Assembly (NCBI GenBank): GCA_003255025.1
Contig: QANY01007306.1
Span: 1-64,000 of the forward strand
Reading direction: 5' to 3'
DNA from: Datisca glomerata
Taxonomy: Eukaryota; Streptophyta; Magnoliopsida; Cucurbitales; Datiscaceae
DNA length: 64,000 bases
Of the stretch, positions 1 to 12,478 are shown one piece after another (within the stretch, counting starts at the first letter, position 1; each line of letters opens with the position of its first letter). The position numbers and the translations under genes were made by a program. Under the pieces are notes generated by a model. That model was not told the DNA's origin. It did no database searches and saw nothing but the letters and a program-made list of their open reading frames with translations.

Positions 1-1560
1 AATTATGTTTGGAGATAGAGATAAATCATAATAGATACTTGATAATGGAATAGTCCACCTAGAACTCAATATTTAAGTCAGAAAATATCAACTTTTACTA
101 TGTTGGATGACATCCTCGATGATAGAAAGGATCTAATGAACTGTCACACAATACAACATTTAAGTAGAAAGTGTGGAATTCCAAAGAAAGTAATTTGCCA
201 GTCACTTCAATGCTAGAGATTTAACTAAGAGGTTATTTTGATATTTGCAAGAAAGGCAACATGTCAATTTCTGAGTTTTGTGATAACAAGAGAAGGTATA
301 GAGATATTGTAGCTATGGTAAGTCAGTCTTTATCTAATCAAGAATTGAGAATCTTGGTGTAGAAGAAGTATAATCCTTACCAATGTGTCGTGCTGATAAA
401 ATAATGAAAAAATTTGGTGAAAATTTATCACATGTTATTACAGAAGGTCAAAGTTTAAGAAATCTATGAAGAATTGTATCCACCACACATAAAATAAAAG
501 ATTTTCAAAGAAAGTGGAAGGAATTAACTGAGGAGAATGAGTTAGAAAATAACAAGTGGCTACATGATATCTGCGATGTTCGTGCTAACTGGATTCTTGT
601 TTACAATCGTGGTCTCTTTTTTACTTAAATGAATACCCCATGACATAGTGAATGTATTAACTCATTTTTTGATAGCTTTGTTACTTCTCGAATAAACCTC
701 AAAGAGTTTGTTTTTAATTATGATCAAGCTTTATCTTCAGTTGTGCAAAAGAAAAAATCATGAAGATTTAAAATCAGAACACAAGTATCGAGTTGTTAAT
801 GACGATGATTTGCTTTTAAACCACACATCAAAGTTATATACAAGAAATATTTTTGAGAAGTTGAGAAATGAATGGGATGTAGTTAAGGATTATAAGATTG
901 GAGAAGTCAACTATAATTATGGAACATATGTAGTTCAACATAAAGTGGAAGCATCTGAAAAGTTTATGGTGTACTTTAACTTACAAAATCAAGAGGTAAG
1001 ATGTGATTGTCAACTATTTGAGTTCATGGGGATCATTTGTAGACATATTCTCAAAGTTCTTGTACGTGAGGACATTGATAAAATTTCACATTTATTTATT
1101 AAAAAATGGTGGATGCAAGGTGCAAACAAATTCAGAAGAAAATGTGGGTTCAGAAATATTAGAGTTAAACCACAACAACCAAGAGTCAAAGGCATAGTCA
1201 TATGTGTCGTCGAGCCACTCAATTAGCTTGTGATGCTTCTGAATTAAATGAAATATACCAATTATTTTTGAAAGCTATTGAAGAAATATCAGAGAATATA
1301 TACAAAGACAAAGTAGATAAAGAATCAACGTCTCTTGTAAAACCATCCCAAATTGACAAAGGGGATGCTTTGACTAAAGGATCTTCTCAATTCATGCTAT
1401 TGAATCCTAATGTTTCACAAACAAAAGGTCGAAAGAGAGATGGAAAAGGGAAGGAAAAAGAGCAGGGGTGCAACAAGCTTAAATCTAGTATTGAGTTGGC
1501 TTAGACAAGAAAATGAAGATGTGCTTTTGGAAAAGGACTAGGACTAGACAAGAGAATATG
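1..1560 (+). pseudogene. FAR1/FHY3-related (MULE-derived) gene remnant, 5' end outside window
   Basis: Broken copy of a FAR1-RELATED SEQUENCE gene, a plant family derived from Mutator-like transposases. About 520-700 reads as the end of the transposase-like domain (W..L.EENELENNKWLHDI, then VRANWILVYNRG and a phrase ending NSFFDSFVTSR). At 980-1060 there is a SWIM zinc finger of the form CDC...C.H (VRCDCQLFEFMGIICRHILK). The C-terminal helix region with NPNVSQTKGRKRDGKGKEKE lies at 1,230-1,480. Frames must be changed in an A-run near 755 and again near 1,200, and there are stops before 540, so it cannot make a full protein. The start of the gene, including any FAR1 DNA-binding domain, is to the left of the window. 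Similarity was judged by eye from family motifs. It could be a degenerate FRS gene or a related mobile MULE; no terminal inverted repeat was seen. Confidence 0.75.
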
Positions 1561-2244
1561 CCCGTTGAAGGAATATAATAACGAAGAGATGGATAAGTTT
1601 ATGTAATGACATTATTTTAGATAACTTTGAGCATAATATCATGTGCATTCGGAATTATATGAGAAAAAATTAATTTTTCTGTTATTGTTTGTTTTATTAC
1701 TAGTAATTTGCAATGACTAATGGAAATTTTGACTGAAATTCATTTTATTTCGATATTCACTTATCAGTTACACTGGTCCAACAACATCACCACAAGTTGC
1801 ATAATAAGAAACTTCTCTTTGAACCATAAATATTAGATACAATTAATTGTGGATGTTAGACACATGTTCAAAATTAGTACAAATCGTTTAAATTTTTGCA
1901 TGTTCAATTACACATTAAAATTGCCTAAAGAATTCATGCTTTATATGGAGATTGTTTGTTCAAAATCGGCATATATATTCTAATGAAGTATATGAATCGG
2001 CATGTAAAACCATCCCAAAATTTTGCATGTTCAATTACACATCAAAATCATCATATATATTCTAATGAAGTATATCCTGCAATAGATTTCCTATTTTTCT
2101 TTATTTGGTCGCTAGAAATTTTTGCAATTTTAAGATTTTAGTTACCAAAAATAAAAATTTAACATTAAATTAACGGATAATTTTGAACAGTATGATTAAA
2201 ATGAATGAATGGTCAAAATCATTTATCAATTACATTATTTATAA
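1561..2244. other. AT-rich spacer with a small dispersed duplication
   Basis: No coding similarity seen. A short phrase around 1,970-1,992 (catatatattctaatgaag) recurs at about 2,052-2,074, and another (tgcatgttcaattacacat) occurs near 1,900 and again near 2,025. Local duplication has therefore occurred, but no element boundary is evident. Confidence 0.5.
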
Positions 2245-2445
2245 ATGTTGGTAAGAGGAACGACCCCATATATATCAACATCTTGCAATTAGATGGGGTA
2301 GTGCTCTAAAGAGTTTCTTATAGAGAAGCTCAATGTATTCATTTCTGAAGCGATTCTCTGAGAAGTTGAAGGTAAATTTATTAAAAATCAATTATCAAGT
2401 ACGCACAATCTAACTTAATTTTAATTGTTTACGATTTCTATGAGA
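2245..2445 (+). repeat. Left repeat flanking the old copia element, probable decayed LTR end
   Basis: About 2,262-2,440 resembles 6,015-6,205 in the same orientation. Shared phrases include tagagaagctcaatgtattc, a gattctctgagaagttgaag-like phrase and gatttctatg. The two copies bracket copia-type reverse transcriptase remnants, so they are probably the 3' parts of the two LTRs. The outer TG boundary cannot be fixed and the repeats have diverged strongly. Confidence 0.5.
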
Positions 2446-5400
2446 TACCCTATCGATATCTCCAGCGATCGCTTTTAGAGCAAGGTTTAAGGTTATTTTT
2501 ATAAAAATCAAAATATATTATGTGATTCTTTAGACGTATAAAATTATCTATTTCCTCTTCCCTGTTGAGTTCGTGTCTCAAACCTTAATGGGCAAGTAAA
2601 TCGGTTTTAGTCGACAATTCCATAACGTTTCGTTTGGCTTAAAAAAACAGAATCTTTCATGAGAATTTTGAGCCCTCGTTTTTTAATATATATTCTTTTG
2701 TTGACTGATTTTCTTCAAGACACAAATCACTGTTTTCGTTTGAAATAATGTATTTCCTTGTGGTCAACACAGCTTATCATCCAAATGATACTGCAGACGT
2801 GCTCTTTAATTGTGGTTTACATGAATGGGTGATTATATCAATTGGGTTTGATGAAATTAATTGGTTCATATGACTGCTTTTATGCTGATTATACCAAACT
2901 CACAATTTTTTTACTATTGAGGTATAAAGCACTTCATATATTCACAACCATTTTTGGTTCAATGCAATTTATCGAACAAATATATTTTATAAATAAATAC
3001 GTGTATATTCATGGATACTAAAGATTGTGACCTTGTAGTTTGATTTTTCCTTGGGGTTTAGGAAAACTGATAAAAAATAGTGATTTTTAACTCTTTTGGA
3101 TCTTATTCGTATTATTGTACATGCTCTTTTTCATTTTAATCTTCATAAGTGTATCTTCCCACCATAAGTTTGAAACTCTTGATGTTAAGATGAGGTTGAC
3201 AAACAATTGTATGGTAAGATTAAAATTATGAAATAATAGAGGTTGAAGAATATTATGGGAGAATGACAATGAATATGTGAATCATGACCACTTATCAAAT
3301 ATATGATAAGACATAGTGTCATTGTTCCCAAAATACATGTTTTAGAGACTAAAATTAAGTTCATGAAGAAAAGGCACTGTCACCAAGATGTTGCTTGCAC
3401 TATAATAATTCTCAATGTGTAGCATACTTGGGACAAGATTCAAATGCTTTTTAAGTCAAGGACAACATATAAGTTTGATTCTTAGACATTTTATAAGTAT
3501 TTGGTTCTGTTTTTTTTAAAGAAAAGATTAGATATCTTGATTTGTTTATTATTTTTAGATATCTTGAGAGACTAAAACTTATAGATCATGTTATTGAGGT
3601 TCCTCATATTTTTTCTTAGAATGCTATGGTTCTAGTGGGAGTTTGGATCATAGTAATCTTCTTATTCTCATAACAGTAACTTCCAGCACACTACATTAAT
3701 AAATTTAATATATTTAGACTACTTTAAAATGTATGATAGTGAGTTCGGTTTAACATAGCCTGAAGAACTTCTATTTCTTGACGTTTTACTAAGTATAAGA
3801 TTTGCAAATTAAACACTAAGAAATGAGATACTTACATTGATATTAAAATATATATGAGAACTTGTTAAATTACTCAAATAAAACAATTGAATGCTAATGG
3901 TGTCTAAAAACTAAGAGGTATTCATAAATGACTAAATAATTTAAGTAAAAGTCTAGTATTGGTTCTTCAAAGATTTTCTTCTCTAGTGTCTCTAGTGTCA
4001 TTAAGTGGATCATTAAAAAATATTTTTACCATTGTCGAACTTGAGTCAGATTAAAAGAATGTGAAGATAACTCTCTTTCATGGGGATATTGGCAGAGAGA
4101 TTACATGGTTCAACTGGAAGGATTTTCATTCAAAGACAAGAAAATCTTGTCTATAGGCTGAGTAAGTCTATTTATGGCTAAAACAAGCTTCAAAAATTGG
4201 TAATTAAATTTGATTAGGTAGTTACAAGCTATGGTTTAAAGAAATGTAGTAGATGCATTGACCTTAAGATGAATGGGAGTCAATTTAAGATTTTTGGTTT
4301 TATATGTGGATGATATGTTTCATACATGATACCAGTAATCTCTTATTAAATGATCTTGATAGGGATGATACGAGTATATGTTCATGGTATTAATATTCAT
4401 CAGGATCATCAACCATGTACATTTGATTTATCTCGAATGATATTTATAAATGTGTTAAACGTCCTTTAATATGGTGAATTGTTTGCTTAGTGGGGTTTTA
4501 ATTACAGAATGAGATATATTTTCTGAAAATCAATATCCTAGAATAGGATTAAGAAAAGTTAAGTTAACTCTAAAGAGTATGCATATGCAATTGGGAATTT
4601 GATATGGTCATCGCATGTTTCATAATGTACATGTGGTTGAGATGTTTGACAGTCTTCAGTAAATTTCGGCACATCTGAAAACCCTTAAAGAAAGCAAGCA
4701 CATTCAGATGAAGGAATTCATGTGTATTTTTTAGATCATATATAACTTAGAAATGATTGTATACTTTGATACGAACTACGCTGGTTTACAACTAGCAGAA
4801 GTTCAACTTCTAGCTACATCTTTCTACTTGCTTATGGTGTTTATGTCATGGGAAAACTCTGAACAATCTATTTTAACATATTTAGAAATGCATGCAGAGT
4901 TGTTACTTTGGAGTGAGCAAACATGCTACTCGCTTAAATAAATTTATTGTAGATGTAAAGATTGCTTATGGATTCATCAGCATTTGGTGTTATTTTGTGA
5001 AAATGGGGATGTTGAAAGGTGTTTGAAAAATGAGAATTTACTGAACATGGCATACAAATATCAAGTGCCATTTCTCTTGTATGTCAGAATGTCGATGAAG
5101 AAATTGTTTTGAAGTGTCCTATATAAGGACAAAGCCATTTTGCACACTCTTTAACAAAAGGACATTCGTCTAAAGTGTCTTTAAAAACATATAATCCATA
5201 GTGGTATTCTTAATGTGTTATATGATGTTTTGACACTTTCTCATTTTATGTCAAAATATAGTTGATTCTCATTTACGGTATATGATAATTGCTTGTTAAT
5301 ATTAATGAAGTTATGATGCATCACTATGATGATTTCTCTCTCTATATATAGCTTGTGCACTTGCTATTCATGTTGTTTGAGAGTTTTTTTTAACTCAAAT

Positions 5401-6014
5401 AGCTTGGGCTAGATATGAGATTGGTTCTATATCGGTAAACTCACTCTGGACAGGCGGTTGGCAATTTGTTGTAATGTCTAGATGACATGTAAGGATTGTA
5501 TGAAGTAGGACGACAATGAGATGTGCAGTTTTGATCACATGCAGTTCACACATACTCATGTTATGCAGTAAAACTAAACTTTATGCTCGAGTTTTAGATG
5601 GAATTGATTTGGTGACAATGAAATTGACTAGACTAATACATTGCGAGTCTAAGCATTCATGATCCAATATTGAGGAAGTCTATGGATGAGAATGTTTCTA
5701 GTAGTTGTAATCCATCTATTTGATAATTATGATTTTTGAAAATAAAAGAGTGACCACTCATCTTTGCTACAGTATTTGCAATCATATATATATAACTTGA
5801 AGTGCATGAACTAAGTGGGTTAGATTATATATATCAATTATATGATCTAATTGGATATATAATAATTATTGTTGGATTGTAATTTTCAACTTATGAGATT
5901 TAATCTCAACCGTTGATATCTAATTCTCTATGATGAAAAAATAAAATTATGTATGTTTAATTGAAGAGAAGCCATCCTCCTTGAGGCTAGATTTATATAA
6001 ATATATATATATCA
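2446..6014 (+). pseudogene. Highly decayed Ty1/copia retrotransposon interior
   Basis: Only fragments of pol can be read, in several frames. At 4,045-4,190 the phrase FHGDIGREI and then RLSKSIYGLKQASK match the copia reverse transcriptase stretch before and at the YGLKQA motif. At 4,297-4,322 the translation FLVLYVDDM is the catalytic box. At 4,753-4,941 the text MIVYFDTNYAGLQLAEVQ resembles the start of copia RNase H (YSDADWAG). At 5,135-5,175 AHSLTKGHSSKVSLK fits the last residues of the polyprotein (usually DPLTKGL). No gag, protease or integrase is readable between 2,446 and 4,000. The many stops and frameshifts mark this as one of the oldest insertions in the window. Confidence 0.65.
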
Positions 6015-6210
6015 ACATATTATAGTTCCCCATCACTTCATTCTATAGTCGCCAGAAGAAGTAATGTTCTATAGAATTTCTTGTAGAGAAGCTCAATGTA
6101 TTCATATCTGAACCGATACTCTAAGAAGTTGAAGTTAATTCTATTATGAACCAATTATCAGGTAGGCGCAATCTAGTTAAATTTAACTGATTATGATTTC
6201 TATGTCCAAG
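6015..6210 (+). repeat. Right repeat flanking the old copia element, probable decayed LTR end
   Basis: This is the counterpart of 2,262-2,440: same order of phrases, several indels. A TG-starting candidate for the LTR begins at 5,871 (tgttggattgtaattttc), but the left copy does not align that far out, so the boundary is uncertain. Confidence 0.5.
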
Positions 6211-6984
6211 AGAAGTAACTTGATATTTCTACTTGGCAGTTTCTTAGTTTTTTCTTAATGAACAATAATTAATAATTACAAAACCAAAAACCACACTGTT
6301 AATAGTAACCAAGTAATAAAAATAGTAATAACAATAAGGTAGCTCAATGACAGGTTACTTGACCTGCATATTAAAAAACGCAAGTTCTTTCCTTGTAAAT
6401 ACATGGTCCTTCCCCCAAATGATAACAAGTATTAGTGTTCTCACGTATCAAATTTCAATAACTCAGCTCTCAAAGTTGAAAAACATGCGCACAAGTGGGA
6501 AAAAAAAGTCGTGCAAAAGGAATAAAAGGAAATAGGAGGTTGAGTCAAATGAGTTTGGGCTAAGTCTAACCAAATGATTGCCGGATTGTTTCGAGATGAA
6601 ATTTTACATAATAGATAACTTATACGGGTGTGTTTTAAGAAATAGTAAATTTTTAATAGATTTAGATAAATAATAGATTTCTTAATTAGTCAATAATTTT
6701 AGATTAATATGTTCCTCATCTATATATTAGACATTATCAAATTTCATGGGTATATCATCGGTTTATGTTTGATATACTTAATTGATAGATGCTATAAATT
6801 AGGAAGTAACTATTTAAAATTCAAACATACCAAAAGTATTTATCAATTGGTAGCTTTTTTTTAAAACCATATTTATTAATCTCAACTACAAACACTAAAA
6901 ATCCCTTGGAAATCGTTAATTAGTAACTTCCCTAAATCAATTAACTCCTAAATAGAAAAATTAATAAAATTTAAATTAAATCTA
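6211..6984. other. AT-rich spacer, nothing recognised
   Basis: Poly-A and poly-T rich DNA with no protein similarity, RNA gene or repeat boundary that I can support. Confidence 0.5.
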
Positions 6985-7680
6985 TCAAAAATAGCAATAA
7001 ATACTTTCATCACATATGCAATTTATTTCGAGTATATCAGTGATATACTAATACAATTACATAAACAAATATTATTGCAAACATCTTTCAAGAAATTTAT
7101 AGATATTGCGTGTTCTTGAAGATATTAGAATATATCATACGTATATAGGTGATATACTGGTCCAAATGATACTATATTTATGAGAGTAATTAATACTTAA
7201 CTTTTTTAATTATATTTTTCATAACCGTAAATCAAGTAACTACCGAAATTTTTTTAAAAACAAAAGTACCGCCCAAATCTACCCTTGAAATATGCTTCAA
7301 TAAATCACTTCCCTTTAAAATCGTATTTAAGAATTACAACTGCACAGACTAAATAAACACTTCCATCACATATGCAAGTTTATTTCGATTATACTAGTTA
7401 TAATAATAATACAACTACATCAACAAATATTATAACAAAAGTCTTTCAAGAAATCTATAGATATTACGTGTTCTTGAAGGTATTATAGTACGTATATAGG
7501 TGATATATTGGTTCTAATGATACTATATTTATGAGAGTAATTAATGCTTAATTTTTCTAATTATATTTTTCATAACCGTAAATCAAGTAACTACCGAAAT
7601 ATTTTAAAAAAATAAAAATTCCGCCCAAATCTACCCTTGAAACTTGCTTAAATAAATCATTTCCCTTCAATTATATATTA
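6985..7680. repeat. Two-copy tandem duplication, period 356 bp
   Basis: Two head-to-tail copies. The phrase cacatatgca starts at 7,011 and again at 7,367, exactly 356 bp later. Long matching stretches follow in both copies, including gatactatatttatgagagt, cataaccgtaaatcaagtaa and cgcccaaatctacccttgaa. Copies differ by scattered substitutions and small indels. No coding potential is evident; it may be part of a non-autonomous element. Confidence 0.85.
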
Positions 7681-8159
7681 CCAAAAACAAACTATTTGAT
7701 CTCATGGATTTTTATGATGGATTTTAGTTGTTCGGTAATATGGATTCTCTATTTTGGTCATTCGACTTTTGTGATAAATATATGGTTGATTATGTTTTGA
7801 AACTTATATGTTGTGAATGTTTTTTAACTTCTTTTCACAACATTGTTTTTGTACTATTGAAACTAAAAAATGTTGAATATCAATCAGTATGCGCTACATA
7901 TGTGTTACTAGTATTAAAGATCAATTAACCATTGTTTTGAAACATACTCGATATTTTATTAAGTACAGTTTGATAATTTATTTACATATTAATCAATAAT
8001 TGAAAATAAAACAAAAAACTGATATTGTTAGCCAATAATTGATATGCTGTAATAATAAAAATATATGAATAAGTACTAAAAAAACCATCCATTAAATTAA
8101 GAAACATCATCCATCAAAATGAATAAAAAACAAAACATTATTTTGAAAACATATAATCC
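7681..8159. other. Spacer, nothing recognised
   Basis: AT-rich. A 66-codon open frame at 7,728-7,928 shows no recognisable motif and is likely chance. Confidence 0.4.
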
Positions 8160-8400
8160 TCAAAATCTAATCTCTACTTTTTGTTTCTTTGATTGACCAT
8201 TGGTTGATGCTACCAGGTTCTTGCATCTCATTTGATTATGTCCGATCATATGATACCTTCCATATTTTACCTTGTTAAATTCACCTATCGATGAGATCCT
8301 CTGCTTCTTCGTTCTACTAGCGAACGTCTTATCTTTCGGGGTATAATATGATGAATTTGAATCTCTTCTAGAATATTCCATTGACTATTATTACCAAAAA
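8160..8400 (-). pseudogene. C-terminal remnant of a Mutator-like transposase (zinc knuckle region)
   Basis: The minus-strand translation contains KYGRYHMIGHNQMRCKN. This matches the C-terminal zinc knuckle of plant MULE transposases (CxxCxxxGHNxxxC), with the first two cysteines replaced by tyrosines while GHN and the last cysteine remain. The preceding basic, serine-rich stretch is typical of these tails. The rest of the transposase is not visible upstream on the minus strand (8,400-9,100), so this is a fragment. Confidence 0.5.
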
Positions 8401-9735
8401 GATGGACCGATTCCTCATATGATTACTGTTTTAGAGAATAAACTAATTACTGAAGTACATATACGATGATTTACTAAAACAAGAAAGAATGACTTCGATA
8501 CAGAATCCACGAGATCAAACAACATATATCTATTGAAAATATGACATTGAAACACATATATAACATTTATTGAACTCCTAAAAATGAAACACATATTGAA
8601 CAAATAATGAAAAATGATATTTAACCACAAATGAAAACACGTAAATAGCATAAAAACTTCAGATGAAATAAAGAAGAAACAATGAAAACAAATTTTGATC
8701 AAAACACGTGATAGAAAGAATATGATAAACAGTCAAATGAAACTAAAATCAATGCATCATCCATTAGGCTAATCTAATAAAAAAATAGATGAATAATAAC
8801 AAAACTAACATTCCATGTTTGAATCTAACAATTATGAAGTAACAAGGAACACGAACTACACTTATTTTTCTTCAAAAATGCAACTGTGTAGCTTTGAGTT
8901 TGTCTATCGATTATGGAGGAAGAATAAACACGAGTTAGACTGGGTTTTTGCGTAAAATGGAACTGTATAGCTTCGAGAGTGTCTATAAATAATGAAGAAA
9001 GAAGAAACAAGAACCTACACTGATTTTCCTTCAAAAATGCTGAATATCCAGAAGTGATAATGTGACAAGTGGAATAGAAATTTTCTTTACCAGAATTTAG
9101 CTAAGAAAAGGAAACAAAATCAATCATTGATTATCATTTTAATTTAATATTTTTGTAAAAATTTAACGTTTGCTTTGAATGACAGTAATCAGAATATCTA
9201 AATAATTGTAAGGACCCCATGAAATTAGATTATTAAATCTCTAAATTAAAAGTTAAAATCATCAATAACAAATTCATCAACAGCTGGTTGCGGACGTGGT
9301 ACACAAAACTGCTATTTACCTAAAGTTTGAAAAAATCTACTATTTCTTAAACTGGCTTTCAAAACTTATCTATTTGGTGTAATTACTTTTGAGTCAAATG
9401 AGTCAGGCCAACCTCTGCGAAAGTGCCGCGGGTCTTGGCCGTGGGGCTTTATGATGAAACTCCAGTAAATGAGAGATTATTTTTAGAAACGAGAATCATG
9501 GTAGATGGACCTCTTTTAGAATGAGTTGCAAAAATGGTCACCACATTTGTGAATTGCAAAAATAGAGGTTTTATACACAAATAGTTACATTATAAAAAAT
9601 TAATATAAAAATAGACAACAAATTTTATAAACATCAGCCATACTTTATGGCCTCACTTAAGCATTTTTCTTCCTATTATACCATTCTACATACATTTAAT
9701 GATTATTTTATCAAAATTTAAAAGCCTTATAAATT
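8401..9735. other. Spacer with a weak two-copy direct repeat
   Basis: No gene recognised. About 8,883-8,955 and 8,960-9,030 are imperfect copies of each other: actgtgtagctttgagtttg versus actgtatagcttcgagagtg, each followed by a gtctat(c/a) phrase and a gaagaa-rich stretch. Together with the transposase tail to the left, this may be the terminal part of a decayed DNA transposon. Confidence 0.4.
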
Positions 9736-9976
9736 CACTTATCTCTCTCTCTCTATCTACATATCTATCGATCCATCTATCTTTCCATCTATCTATCCAT
9801 CTATCTATCTATCATCTATGTGTATATATATATATGTGTGTGTGTGTGTTCTTTATGTTATATATGTAGCATGTTTATATAAGTATCTTGTATATATAAT
9901 ACATAAAAAAATATATGACATTTATAACAACATAAAACATATAAGTTATATATAATATATAACACATACTTTTAAT

Positions 9977-10013
<37 letters not shown>

Positions 10014-10070
10014 TTTGGTTAAATAGAGAGAGATAGAAAGAGAGAAATATTTAATGGATGTAAATATAGA
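9736..10070. repeat. Microsatellite cluster: CT/CTAT, TA, TG and GA runs
   Basis: A compound simple repeat: (CT)n then (CTAT)n and CCAT variants to about 9,815, (TA)n then (TG)n to about 9,850, and further on (TA)n followed by (GA)n at 9,978-10,012. Length is likely variable between individuals. Confidence 0.9.
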
Positions 10071-10666
10071 GAGAAAAAATAGGGATGACTTTACATTTAA
10101 ATTAAATATAAAAGAGTGAATTAGTAAACAAGTAAATAGAGAATTATTAAATTTCATGAAATTTGCTACATTAATTATTTTTTTAGAAAAATGTTATATT
10201 TGATATTTTTTAAAAATTATAGATAAAATTGATTTTAAAATTAGAAAGCTGTCTAAATAATTTCATTTCTATAAAGGACCTCCCTTTTTGCCCCCTTTCA
10301 CAACTAGATTCCAAGACTTTATTTCCTCTTCTTCACGCCCATCATACTATTCATCATGCCCGGAAATCTTACCATGCAATATACAAATTTTTAGAAAAAT
10401 ACTAAAGAAGAAATAAGTTTTGTATGTCTTCTATTAAGATTTCCCCTCTGATCTTGTTTTTCTCGATTTGAATTTTGAAAGTTGAACAGGTAAACATGTT
10501 CATCATGTATTCAGTGTTAGCCATTTTCCTTGCATCCATCTAGTTACATTCTGTAACCTTCCCTCCCCTTTGTATGTATTCATTGTTATCCATTTTTCTT
10601 ACATCTATCTCGGGAGCAGAGCTATACAAAAAACAATTGAAAATGTATATCAAAATTGTATGTTCT
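10071..10666. other. Spacer left of element A, nothing recognised
   Basis: No open frame or element signature that I can support. The phrase tgtatgtattcattgttatcc (near 10,570) repeats an earlier phrase near 10,505 in weaker form. Confidence 0.4.
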
Positions 10667-11459
10667 TGTTATATGTGTTTTCTAACCACCAATAACACAA
10701 CGACATGTGTCATACTGCACTGAGAATGTCACTCTAGGAGAGGGTTCCAAAGCCCAACCACTTAGAAAGATGAGGCCGATCTTGCCTCGTCAATCCCAAA
10801 GAGGCTTGGGATGCACCAGCCTTAACATTTGAAAGACAACAAGAGTAGAGCCCCCAAAATGAGCTTGGATAACCCCAAGCACCAAGGACATCATTATCCG
10901 TCGAGAGTCACATCCCAGGTGGTGCTTTCTCATAGGCGTGAACGCCCAACAAGTCCAATCACTCTATAGAATGTCAGAATACGCCCCCGGCCTGGTCACT
11001 TCAAAGGAATGTCAAACATTTAATGCCCATCACTTAATGTCAAAGGTCACCCCCCTTTTGTCCAATCAAGGATAGTCATTGCAGTCATCGTGCCCCGGGA
11101 AGCTTCCCATGCACGCTCTGAAGGCTTCTTCAACACGCTTTCTCAATAGGGTTTCAGGTACAATTACCCCCATCTACTAAATAGATAGATATGCCATTTC
11201 TCTCCTAAGGAAAAATGTCAAAATAAAGACACGATACTGACTTAGGCATCAGAGACCCTTAAGCTAACCACCCCTGGTTCTCCTCAAGGTTCTTTGTTTG
11301 TGTTTTATAGATCCTCGACCAGGAGGACAATCAGACTTAGCAAGGAAGATAAGTATCAATACTATTGAAAACTTTGACTTCAATAGTTGAGGTCACAAGG
11401 AGCTCCAAATAGATGGGAGATTGCACTCAACATCATTGTCGAGATTTTTGGCTTCAATA
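10667..11459 (+). repeat. 5' LTR of element A
   Basis: 793 bp, bounded by TGTTATATG on the left and the primer-binding-like site at 11,461 on the right. Phrases near the 3' end (ctgacttaggcatc, ggttctcctcaaggttcttt and agatttttggcttcaata) align with the reverse complement of element B's LTR. The first 70 bp recur at 15,178-15,250. Confidence 0.75.
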
Positions 11460-11460
11460 A

Positions 11461-11479
11461 TTGACGTCATCTGTGTGGG
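11461..11479 (+). other. Primer-binding-site-like sequence of element A
   Basis: ttgacgtcatctgtgtggg, a decayed form of the TTGGCGCC...GTGGG site seen intact in element B and common in plant gypsy elements. It lies immediately inside the LTR. Confidence 0.6.
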
Positions 11480-12020
11480 CCACGATAAAGCCGTTCCTAT
11501 TCAAAGCATTCAAAACCCTCACTCTCCCATAACCTGGAGAGGTTTCAAGAGTTAACTTTCTACCACCATGACGATTATGAGATGAAGGAAGAATGATACG
11601 GTGGTTGTAACCTCTAAGGTAACCATGATAGAGAGGAAAAACTGTTAGTCACGCCCAAGTCATGACAGTCTCTTGCACAAAAATGGTCCACTCTCATGAC
11701 TTAAAAGCTCACTAGCAAAGTCACCATGTACTGGAAGGATAATGGGAGAAAACTATCTGGGAAAGGGTGAGATGACACCATAACCTGGAGAAACTGCCAC
11801 CCCTTGAGGAAATCGGATCAAAATGAAACTAGGCTTCAAATAGCCAAGCTCCCTCTTTATAAATTATAAGGTTCTGGTCAGGGTCATCCTAGGAAGATGA
11901 GGGAGGAGAGCAAGGCAGCTGAAGAACGAGTGAGGGCAAGGAACCTCCGGGGGCAGTATGTGAGCAACTGCGGAAGATGGAGGAAAATATCGACCCTTCC
12001 ACAACGAGCGACAAAAGATA
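11480..12020 (+). other. Element A leader/gag-position region without readable gag
   Basis: The sequence lies where gag would start. A possible start (atgacgattatgagatga) near 11,568 is closed at once by stops. A 97-codon open frame on the minus strand at 11,864-12,157 mostly reflects the adjoining 45-bp array. No known domain recognised. Confidence 0.45.
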
Positions 12021-12478
12021 AAAAATTGATTACTAGTGCGGTGCTCTATCCCGCCAGTTAGGATTAAAAAGTGATGATTAGTGCGATACTCTAGCCCACC
12101 AGTTGAGATTAAAAAGTAAGGACTAGTGCGGCACTCTAGTCCACCAGTCGGGATCAAAAAGTGATGAGTAATGCGACACTCCAGCCCACCCGTCAGAATT
12201 AAAAATTGATGACTGGTGCGGCACTCTAGCCTACCAGTCGAGATTAAAAAATGATGATTGGTGTATCACTTTAGCCCACCAGTCATGATTAAAAATTGAT
12301 GATTGGTGCAAAACTCTAGCCAACCAGTCGGGATTAAAAAGTGATGATTGTCGTGACACTCTAGCCCACCAGTCGGGATTAAAAAGTGAGACTAGTGTGA
12401 CACTCTAGCCCACCGGTTGAGATAATAAAGTTATGATTGGTGCGACACTCTAACTCACCAATAAAGATTAAAAAGTAA
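12020..12478 (+). repeat. Tandem array, period 45 bp, about 10 copies (element A)
   Basis: The landmark tagtgcg or tggtgcg occurs at 12,034, 12,079, 12,124, 12,169, 12,214, 12,259, 12,304, about 12,349, 12,393 and 12,438, that is 45 bp apart with one 44-bp step. The unit contains gcactctagcccaccagtcg and then ggattaaaaagtgatga. On the plus strand nearly every unit has stops at the same place (tgatga), so it is not plus-strand coding. The minus strand reads through a 15-residue repeat (TGGLECRTSPYFLIS and variants). Confidence 0.9.

Noticed and set aside
3300..3480. Copia RNase H-like phrase (HYNNSQCVAYLGQD) upstream of the reverse transcriptase remnants
   Set aside because: Wrong position in element order and very short. 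It could be chance or a second older copia fragment.
11864..12157. Minus-strand 97-codon frame with a 15-residue repeat (TGGLECRTS...)
   Set aside because: Produced by the 45-bp array, which is a multiple of three. The adjoining region has no promoter or domain and the repeat continues beyond the frame with stops.
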